A DNA stretch of 64,000 nucleotides from Ananas comosus (lineage: Eukaryota; Streptophyta; Magnoliopsida; Poales; Bromeliaceae), in NCBI RefSeq assembly GCF_001540865.1, contig NC_033632.1, positions 8,122,637 to 8,186,636 of the forward strand, written 5' to 3'. Numbering within the stretch: the first letter of the stretch is position 1; every line of letters starts with the position of its first letter. Positions 56,087 to 64,000 of the stretch are shown piece by piece. The notes under the pieces are model-generated. The model worked only from the letters and a program-made list of their open reading frames with translations. It was not told where the DNA came from and searched no databases. The translations under genes and the position numbers were made by a program.

Positions 56087-56687
56087 TGTTGCCATGTGGT
56101 GCATGTGTCCACATTGGCGGGTCTTAATTTAACCCGATCCACTTAAGATGTGGATTGAGATTTATCCTAATAAGCTAAGAATAAGAATAAATTATATATT
56201 TCTTATTAGTTAAGAAACATATCTTCTAGTGGATATGTATCATAGATATCCTAATCCTAGTCCTTATCCTAATCTCTTTGTGAGATTCAGGATATTTTAG
56301 GGGTTCTGTTATTCTATAAATATGTCCCCTTTTCTCTCCCGTCAAGAGACGATCGAATACGATCTAATTCGAAAGAATCAACAATAAATCTTCCTTTCTG
56401 TCTCTCTTCTTCCTCTCTGGGATTTCCACCTACGTTCCCGGGGTTTTGGAGTGTGGACATAGAAAAGGACTCTGGTAGCCCTCTTCGATTGGCATTCGTC
56501 GCATCAGATCCGCATTCGATCCGTGACGTAAGGCGTACGCGTGGGAGAAGGCGAGAAACGTGGGAGATCCAGAAGAATCGAGACAAGGACGATCCAAAAA
56601 GGCTTGTAAAACTAGCAATCCGATTTCGATTTCCGGATACGTTGGCTATCCGGTTTGTAAGTTTCCGCTACCCTAATATTTCCAACA
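56087..56687 (+). repeat. 5' LTR of the copia element
   Basis: Starts TGTTGCCATGTGG, ends TATTTCCAACA. TATAAATA at 56315-56322 is the promoter; it drives the genomic RNA. Pairs with 62835-63431. Confidence 0.94.
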
Positions 56688-56689
56688 AT

Positions 56690-56701
56690 TGGTATCAGAG
56701 C
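56690..56701 (+). other. Primer-binding site of the copia element
   Basis: TGGTATCAGAGC two bases after the LTR, complementary to initiator tRNA-Met. Confidence 0.93.
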
Positions 56702-58215
56702 TGTATGCTTGTTTTCGCCTTTGATCATGCTTGTGATGCATGTATTTTAGATCGCATGTTTCGTTGATCAATCCTTAATGTAGATCGGTTCTACAATTTT
56801 TTTTGGTTTCTACGTGAAATCAATTTTAAAAAGAGAAAAAAAAAAGAAAAATTAAATTAGTTTTAGTTTTTTCTTTTGATCATGGGATATGTGAATTATT
56901 TTTTAACATATGTTGTATTTTTTCGTGCATTAAAAATAAAATAAAATAAATGCTGTAGCGGCAGTAGGCGAGAGCGCACTGCACCCACACGGTGAGAAGG
57001 GGCATACCGGCACGGCCCGACCCATTGCACGCGTGCGGAGGCACGCTACGGATGGGCGTAGGGGCCGCTGAGCAACGCGTGCGGCGCAAAGCCCGCTCGG
57101 CTTGCGCCGGCCCGAGAAGCCCTGCAACGGCGCTTGGGCCTGGCCCGGCTCGTCCCACCGCATGCGCAGGCGCGCGGACCCGGCCCGTTGTGGGCACCAC
57201 GAACCCGCTCGCCGCGGCGCGAGCATGAGGGCTGCGTGCGTGGGACTACCCGCTCGCCTCAACGCGGGCTTGCGAGTGCGAGGGGCATACCCACACACAG
57301 AGCGCGGGCCTGGACTGCTATTGGCGCAGCGCCATACCCGCGCACCACGCGCAGCGCACAACGCGGGCGCATACCTGTGTACAGCGCTTGTGCACGGCCC
57401 GCTGCGGGCGCGGGCGCGCACCCCCCCGCTGCGCGCGGGCCCGGCCTGTTGGTGATGCAGATGCAGCCTCTGTTCGGCCTGATTGTGTTCACGCAGTATT
57501 TTTTATTTTTTGCCCATTAAAAAAAAAAATATTTTCCAGCGTGGTAAAATTTTTTTTCTGTGTGGTTAATTTTTTTGGGATACATATATTTTTTTATGCT
57601 TGAATATGCATGTGTTGTTTGTTTAATTTATCCTATGTGGGTGCATTTTTAAATGCTTATGTAGCATAATATAGTTGCGTGATTGTGTATTTTTGGGCAT
57701 ATAAATACTTGTGTTATTTTGGTGTTTTTTTTTTCAACAAAATTTAATTTTGGAAAAACGGGTTCAACGTGTGCAGCATTCCTGTAGAACATTCATTTTC
57801 TGATGTACATCTTATAGTGATGTAGTAGGTGTTATTATGCAAAAGGTGATATAATAATTAAGGCCGTGTAAAGGAATGTGTTTTGTGCAGCGTCGACGTT
57901 TTTCAAATTAAATTTTGGCATAAGTACTTATTTTTTTTATCTGTGTGATGATATTATGAGATAAGTTATCAAAATATATAAATAATTGTTTTTAAAAGAA
58001 AAGGATGTGTTCTTTTAAAATGGATGAGTTCCAACTTTTGGATAAGTTTTAAAATTAATAGAAAATTAATAAAATTGTAATATCTTGAACCGACACTGGG
58101 TGATGATTACGAGCATAACAAAGTTTTCGATCCTGTTGTGTCTTTCAATCTTGTTAATTTTTTGGAATATGTGCCTAATGTCCAAACCTATTTTTTTTTA
58201 ATATAATGAAATAAC
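56702..58215 (+). other. Long copia leader with a GC-rich island
   Basis: About 1.5 kb between the primer site and gag. 56950-57460 is extremely GC-rich, with repeated GCGCGGGC/GCCCGGC words and ACCCGC runs, bounded by TTTTT/AATAAAA-rich DNA on both sides. Frames open on both strands (up to 163 codons) come from lack of AT-rich stops and show no domain. The remainder (57500-58200) is AT-rich and non-coding. Confidence 0.7.
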
Positions 58216-58975
58216 TTCCAAAAACATCATAGCTGATCTCACCAGGGGTGATAAGCTAGATGGAAAGAATTATGATATTTGGTATAGGAAAATGCAATAC
58301 CTGTTTAATGAACAAAGGGTTCTCGAAACACTCTCTGTCAAAACAGTCATGCCTGCTGAAGGGACAACTTCCAAGTATGAAAAGAGGTTTATAACAAATG
58401 GTTCAAGGAGGATCGAAACTGATCGGTACACTATGTTGTGTGCCATGCAAGACGACTTCATTGGACAGTTTGAGATCTACGAGACTGCCAAGTACATGTG
58501 GGACAATCTGAAGATTGCTTTTGGGCAAATTTCAGCCACGAGGCTATGTGCCTTAAATTTGATGTTTCAGCAATACACTGAGGACCTGAAATATTTAATG
58601 GCTGAGCACCTTCGTGTGATGAGCACCATAATTCGGGGCCTTAAAATTGCTGGAAACAAGCTCAATAATGAGCAACAATAAGTTCTAGCAGTGATTCGTT
58701 CACTGCCTGATCCTGAATGGTCCCAAATAAAGCTCCTGATGAAGCACAGTGAGGACATTAAAACGTTTAATGACATCTCGCGTCATCTCGAGCTCGAGGC
58801 AGAGCGGTTGGAAGCGAACCGTTCTGTCGCTCTTGTTGCACACTCTGAGAAGCGCAGTGGGATTGCACCCAAGCACAAAAAGTATCACAACAATGGAGCG
58901 CAGAAGAAACGAAATCGAGCTCCCTATGGTGGAGTTGGAAAGCTTTGTAGAGCCATTTTGACAGAGACGGCCTAA
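58215..58975 (+). pseudogene. Copia gag, broken
   Basis: Reads KNIIADLTRGDKLDGKNYDI, MQYLFNEQRVLETL, MWDNLKIAFGQ, then a stop at 58679, VIRSLPDPEWSQIKLLM, and LELEAERLEANRS. These are the UBN2-type copia gag motifs (LDGxNYxxW, LPxxW). The natural start is damaged: the only nearby ATG (58204) is out of frame with the protein and runs into a stop. The zinc knuckle that should follow is missing, because the sequence jumps at about 58960-59000 to the end of the protease-integrase linker. Confidence 0.88.
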
Positions 58976-59009
58976 ATATTTCCTTTCAGTGGTACTTTAT
59001 TTAGATATG

Positions 59010-59896
59010 GTACATTAGTTGATGGTTTCTTTAAATTAGATTTGGAGGATGATTCGTTTGCATTTGCTTCTTCTTCTTATTCTTCTAACCTCTGTGATGA
59101 ATCTGTTAAATGGCATGCCAAATTAGGCCATATAGGTCAAGAAAGAATGAATAGACTGGCTCGAGAAGGCCTTTTGGGGTCTCTCGCCAAAGTTGACCTA
59201 TCTGTGTGCAAGCCTTGTCTGGCTGGGAAGGCATGTAGAAAGCTTTTCAGTAAGGCTACTCGTGCCTCTCATCCTTTAGAGCTAATCCACTTAGACATTT
59301 GTGGGCCAATGAATGTGAGGGTCCGGCATGGTGCGTGCTATTTTCTCACATTCATTGATGATTATTCCCGCTATGGATATGTGTATTTGTTTTCTTGCCG
59401 ATTTGAAGCTTTAGATTGCTTCAAGTGCTTTGTTGCAGAGGTTGTGAATCCAATAGAAAGAAGTGTAAAGGTGCTTCACACTGACCGAGGTCGTGAATAC
59501 TTGTCTGATCAATTCAAGACTTATTGTGAGCAAAAGGGCATTAGTAGACAGCTCACTATTTTTGGTACTCTGCAACAAAATGGTGTTGCAGAGCGAGGGA
59601 ACCATACTCTATTAGACATGATTAGGTCAATGATGGCGCAAGCGCAACTTCCCATAAATTTTTGGGGAGATGCTGTTTTGACTGCAGCCTACATCCTTAA
59701 CCGAGTCTCTAGCAGATCTGTGCCTTCTACTCCATATGAGTTGTGGAGTGGTAGAAAACCAAGTTTACACTATTTACGCCCTTGGGGTTCAGCTGGATAT
59801 GTTCATAGCTCCTCACATAGATTCGGAAAACTCGGCCCTAAAGCGAGCAAGCATGTGTTCATCAGATACCCTGAAAATTCGAAGGGCTATGTGTGA
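59010..59896 (+). pseudogene. Copia integrase (GAG-pre-integrase and catalytic core)
   Basis: 284 open codons from 59042, with DGFFKLDLE just upstream. Zinc-finger region WHAKLGHIGQERM ... CKPCLAGK, then the DDE core: HLDICGPM (first Asp), THFIDDYSRYGYVY-like region, HTDRGREYLS (second Asp) and NGVAERGNHTLLDM (Glu). The catalytic residues are retained. The frame ends at YPENSKGYV with a stop where the family continues into KFY/F-type residues, so the polyprotein is broken here. Confidence 0.92.
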
Positions 59897-61353
59897 ACAC
59901 CCAGATGGTGGTATGACCGAGATTGAGTCTCGTTATGTGGAATTCCTAGAATGGGATTTTTCAAGCATTGGTGAAATACGAAGAGACGTCGGATTGTATG
60001 AGTTACAGGATGACGCTACCCCATCTGCTATTCAGGGTGATCGATCACTTCCCGAAGTCACTGAAGGAAGTGGTAGCAATCCTCCGGCTAGTGGGAGTGC
60101 TTCCTTGAATGAGAGTATACCCTTGAAAGTCGGCAATTCAGACTCTCCATTACGTAGAAGTAAACGTGGACATATTCTCTGTCAACATTTTGAGATCGAA
60201 GGAGATATTTTCATGTGCACTCCGCTCGATGATAATGAACCTGTTTCTTATAAAGAAGTACTGCAGACATCAGCTTGCAGTGAGTGGATGGCTGCTATGA
60301 AAGATAAGATGGACTCCATGAGCAAGAACCAAGTATGGGAGTTGGTTGACCTCCCGCCCGGGCGCAAATCTATTGGAAATAAATGGGTTTTAAAAATTAA
60401 GCGCAAGGCGAATGGGTCAATCGATAAATACAAGGCTCGGCTCGTCGCCTAGGGCTACACTTAGAGGCAAGGGGTAGATTACAACGAGACGTTTTCTTCC
60501 GTTGTGTGATTTGCCTCTATTCGTTTGATTCTAGCCTTAGTGGCACACCTAGATTTGGAATTGTTCCAAATGGATGTCAAGACAGCTTTTCTCAATGGAG
60601 AATTAGCGAAGGAGATCTATATAGATCAACCTGAGGGTTTTGTACTCAAAGGTTAAGAAGACAAAGTTTGTTGTCTTAAAAGATCCATTTATGGTCTCAA
60701 GCAGTCGTCGAGACAGTGGTATTTCAGGTTTCATGAAGCCGTCACCTCTATTGGTATGTCCATGATAGAGGAGGACCACAGTGTATATGTCAAAAAGACA
60801 GAGAATGGAATTTTATCTCTCTTTATATGTCGACAATACACTATTGGCTGAAAATGACATGGAGTTAATCAATACCACTAAGGAGTGGTTGTCTCCCAAC
60901 TTTGTAATGAAAGACATGGGTGAGACGAGCTATGTGCTCGGAGTGAAGATCATCCGTGATCGCTCTAGAAAGCTTCTTGGTTTGTCTCAAGAAACTTATA
61001 TTAAAAAAATTCTAGAGCATTTTAGGATGCATAATTGTAAACCCGTTGACACTCCAGTGGAGAAGAATCACACTCTAAGTCTTGATCAGTGCCCTAAAGC
61101 GGATAAAGAAAAGGAGCAAATGAGTAGGGTTCCTTATGCGAGTGCAACTGGCAGCTTGATGTACGCTATGATGTGTACTCGACCTGACATTTACTTCGCT
61201 ATTTGTTTGGTAAGTCGTTACCAGAGCAACCCAGGATCCATTCATTGGCAAGTGGTCAAGAGAATCCTTCGATATTTAAAAGGAACCAGTGATCTCGTTC
61301 TCTGCTTCCAAGCTGGGGACTTGAGATTGAAAGGATATAGTGATGCTAATTAG
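59897..61353 (+). pseudogene. Copia reverse transcriptase, multiple stops
   Basis: The linker (SPLRRSKRGHIL) leads to the RT start SEWMAAMKDKMDSMSKNQVW, LVDLPPGRKSIGNKWVLKIK, YKARLVA, then stops at 60450, 60462 and 60509. Homology continues: LFQMDVKTAFLNGELAKEIY, QPEGFVLKG, stop, CCLKRSIYGLKQSSRQWY. The catalytic YVDD motif is changed to YVDN and a frameshift occurs nearby (about 60780-60840). The rest is open (60820-61353): FVMKDMGETSYVLGVKIIRD, GLSQETYIKKILEHF, DTPVEKNHTL, YASATGSLMYAMMCTRPDI. Enzymatically dead. Confidence 0.92.
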
Positions 61354-61794
61354 GGCAGTGATAGAGATGAGCGCCGGTCCACCTCAGGCTATGTGTTTAG
61401 AGGCAAGGCAATTTCCTAGTACAATAAGAAGTAAGGCTGCGTTGCCTTGTCTACTATGGAAGCGGGGCATGTTGCTTGTTCAGCAGCAGTCTAGGAGGCT
61501 GTTTGGCTGAAGAGATTTCTCCAGCACCTCGACTTTGTGACTCGAGCTGATAATTCTGTTGAGATGTTCTCTGACATCATAGCTGCCCTGGAGTATGTGA
61601 AAGATCCCAAGTATCATGGCAGAACCAAGCATATAGATATCCGTTTTCACTACATTCGAGACATGATCAGGCTAGGCGAGGTCGTTCTTAGACATATCTC
61701 CACCACTAGGATGGTGGCTGATCCGTTGACCAAGCCGATAACCAGGGATATGTTCCCGACCCACGTTAGGAGTTTGGGTCTTTGTAGGTTTTGA
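61354..61794 (+). pseudogene. Copia RNase H and pol end
   Basis: GYSDAN, stop, then RSTSGYVF, stops, ALSTMEAGHVA, AVWLKRFL, KHIDIRFHYIRDMI and VADPLTKPI, ending HVRSLGLCRF with a stop at 61792. These are the usual copia RNase H motifs (STSGYVF, STxEAE, TKHIDIRxHFIR, ADxLTK). Stops at 61351, 61417-61432 and about 61492 inactivate it. Confidence 0.9.
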
Positions 61795-61799
61795 TATAT

Positions 61800-62821
61800 G
61801 GACATTATTTATTACGCTTAATTAATGAAAATATGTTTTTCCTTTTAATGTGATTGCGTAATTGATACTAGTAGGAACATATTCGATAAGTCACCAGGCT
61901 CAGATCAGCCCACTCACACGGGTGATCGCTTTGGCACCTAGGTGGTGAGCAAGATAAGACTAGATAATCATATTAAACTTGAGTAGTTGTAATATGATTA
62001 CTTTGTTCATATATGTTATGAATGAAGTGTTGATATAATTTAAAGTCACCTTAATTAGTTTAAAATGAGACTCTAAAGAGTTTGATATGAAAGTTTTTCT
62101 GAGAAATTTCATATCGAGCCTGTATAGTAACCGAACCTAAGTACTCAAGTTAGAGAGATGACTTGAGTTGTGGTGGTTAGATACATTAGTGGTACCTAGA
62201 CTAAGATTCGTATGGCGTTTTTTTTTAGAGCGTGACATGACCCATTGAGTGGGAGCTCTGCCATAGCATATATATCATACTGTATGTGCTTGTCGACCAG
62301 TTAGTAGAGTGACATAAGTTCTTCCATCCATGTCACTGTGTGAGCACTAACCCTTTTGTGCTCTCGACTTAGAACTACGTTATGAAGTGGAGGTCCAAAG
62401 TAACTAACTTAGCGTGTATCTTAGGGTCATGAGAAAATACAATCTCGCGGAGCACATCTAGTAAAGTGCTTGGAGCAATATGGATTAACGTGAGGGGTTC
62501 AGGAAGATGTTTCAATAACACACCACGTAAGTCTTGTGACTCATTGCCCGAACGGTTATCTCGGTTGTGTTACTTAAGATAATCATGAGTACGAGAAATA
62601 AATGTCGGGTCGAGCCCTGTCATTACAGGAGAGGGGCTTTGTGATGCTTGATCTGGTGTGTGTTGAAACGTCTAGACCATAGACGAATTAAGTCAGTGAT
62701 GTGCTATGTTAGTCGGGTGGCGACTTAATATAGCACTCCTGCATATATTTCTTTCGTCAGGTCGCACGCTCCATTACCCGTATGAAGAGATGAATGAGTG
62801 AGAGAGAAATGGCCAATGTGG
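61800..62821 (+). other. Copia 3' untranslated region
   Basis: About 1 kb between the end of pol and the polypurine tract. No open frame with a recognised domain, and no env-like gene seen. Confidence 0.65.
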
Positions 62822-62834
62822 CCAAGTGGGAGAT
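62822..62834 (+). other. Polypurine tract of the copia element
   Basis: CCAAGTGGGAGAT directly before the 3' LTR start TGGTGC, the usual position and composition for copia plus-strand priming. Confidence 0.85.
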
Positions 62835-63431
62835 TGGTGCTATGTGGTGTGTCCACATTGGCGGGTCTTAACTTAACCCGATCCACTTAAGATGTGGATT
62901 GAGATTTATCCTAATAAGTTAAGGATAAGAATAAATTATATGTTTCTTATTAGTTAAGAAACATATCTTCTAGTGGATATGTATCATGGATATTCTAATC
63001 CTAGTCCTTATCATAATTTCTTTGAGAGATTCAGGATATTTTAAGGGTTCTGTTATTCTATAAATACGTCCCCTTTTCTCTCCCGTCGAGAGACGATCAA
63101 ATACGATCTAATTCGAAAGAATCCACGGTAAATTTTCCTTTCTCTCTCTCTTCTTCCTCTCTGGGATTTCCACCTACGTTTTTGGGGTTTTGGAGTGTGG
63201 ACATAGAAGAGGACTCTGGTAGCCCTCTTCGATTGGCATCCATCGCATCAGATCCGCATCCGATCCGTGACGTAAGGCGTACGCGTGGGAGAAGGCGAGA
63301 AACGTAGGAGATTCAGAAGAATCGAGACAAGGACGATCCAAGAAAACTTGTAAAACAAGCAATCCGATTTCGATTCCCGGATACGTTGGCTATCCGGTTT
63401 GTAAGTTTCCGCTGCCCTAATATTTCCAACA
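62835..63431 (+). repeat. 3' LTR of the copia element
   Basis: 597 bp, ends TATTTCCAACA. A 4-bp shortening near the start and about 35 substitutions separate it from the 5' LTR. TATAAATA at 63059-63066. Confidence 0.94.
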
Positions 63432-63436
63432 CATCA

Positions 63437-64000
63437 AAATCTACCTCCAAATATTAAGAACCCTTGACAAATTCTACAAGAGCCTTGATTACTACTCATT
63501 TCCTCCCCAGAATCCTTGTGCTCTGCACAGATTTGAAGCTAGTAGTTGTTTGTTCCTCACTTCGAATCTGTGGTATCGCCATTCGTTTTGACACCAAAGT
63601 GATCCTCAAATTTTTGTACAATTCCCACTGTAAACACAAAAGACAAAAAGGAAAAAAAAAATCATTAAATGGTAACATCATCATCATTCGCAATACGCTT
63701 CAAGGAGAGGTGAAACTACTGTAACCTACTTAAACCCTAATGAACTAACAAATCAAGTATTGAAAAGGTCAAAAGAGCAACAACAAACAACTAAAGCACA
63801 TCTACAAAATAGAGGAAAAAAAAATCCCATTTTTGAACTCCAAAAATCGAATCCATTGGATATTTTCCACCCACAAAAATATCTACTAGAATCCAAAACA
63901 GAATCTAAAAGAGATTAGAAACAAAAGGGGCTTGAGTGACGTATAGTACGAAAGACAAAAGTGCTGAGTATCAACAAGTAGCGAAAATGCAAAATAGTTG
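63437..64000. other. Non-coding right flank
   Basis: The first ~50 bp continue the duplicated host segment of 55827-56081. After that the sequence is AT-rich, and no gene, RNA or element is supported. Confidence 0.5.

Larger units (their letters stand above)
56087..63431 (+). mobile_element. Complete but inactive Ty1/copia retrotransposon (7.35 kb)
   Basis: Two LTRs (601 and 597 bp), target duplication CATCA (56082-56086, 63432-63436), tRNA-Met primer-binding site, long leader, then gag, integrase, reverse transcriptase and RNase H in copia order, and a polypurine tract. A deletion removed the zinc knuckle and protease, and many stops break pol. By eye the LTRs differ at roughly 36 of 600 positions (~6%), mostly transitions, so the insertion is moderately old. 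The clade within copia was not assigned. Confidence 0.95.

Noticed and set aside
56880..57520. Several open frames on both strands in the copia leader (up to 163 codons)
   Set aside because: Product of the GC island. Low-complexity Arg/Ala/Pro-rich readings in all frames, no family match.

Overview
The window looks like nuclear DNA of a flowering plant. It has a split protein gene with GT-AG introns, plant-type Ty3/gypsy and Ty1/copia retrotransposons primed by initiator tRNA-Met, CACTA transposons carrying pieces of plant genes, and tRNA-derived SINEs. The very GC-rich coding exon of the one intact gene, set in AT-rich surroundings, suggests a monocot. The species cannot be fixed from the sequence. 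Only one gene looks functional, a nepenthesin-type aspartic protease (12969-15686, + strand). Almost everything else is nested transposable-element DNA.

Layout: 1-9147 is a pile of minus-strand Ty3/gypsy pieces (two broken gag genes and three LTRs, called family 1 here). 9148-12900 is old non-coding DNA with a degraded repeat, a SINE with its target duplication and a CT/GA inverted pair. 12900-15760 is the protease gene with promoter, one intron and poly(A) signal. 17540-29571 is a CACTA element with a TAT target duplication (CACTA-1). It contains a solo LTR (18668-24747, duplication GGTTA), which in turn contains a second CACTA element (19333-22282, CACTA-2) carrying two open exons of a phototropin kinase domain. 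CACTA-1 also holds a broken WD40-gene fragment, a housekeeping-like promoter stretch and another solo LTR (25895-28871, duplication AGCAT).

31317-49472 is built around a decayed chromodomain Ty3/gypsy element on the minus strand (internal region 34254-39412). Its right LTR is interrupted by two further solo LTRs in opposite orientations (40468-43154 and 43760-46453). Both ends of the element are cut by family-2 LTRs. 50755-55821 is a family-2 solo LTR (duplication GATCA) that contains an inverted solo LTR (52265-54797, duplication ATAGT). 56087-63431 is a complete but dead Ty1/copia element with ~600-bp LTRs and a CATCA duplication.

The most unusual signal is in the LTRs. Two LTR families carry arrays of perfect dyads centred on ACCGGT, placed 55-85 bp upstream of the TATA-like box. 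In family 2 there are four pairs per LTR with 19-21 bp spacing in the three fully arrayed copies. In family 1 the decamer GTACCGGTAC recurs at ~20-23 and ~62-64 bp steps around a second dyad. Most LTRs also share a GAACTAT...ATAGTTC stem-loop and a splice-donor-like site. These look like conserved promoter and leader modules of long-LTR retrotransposons. Their role is inference.
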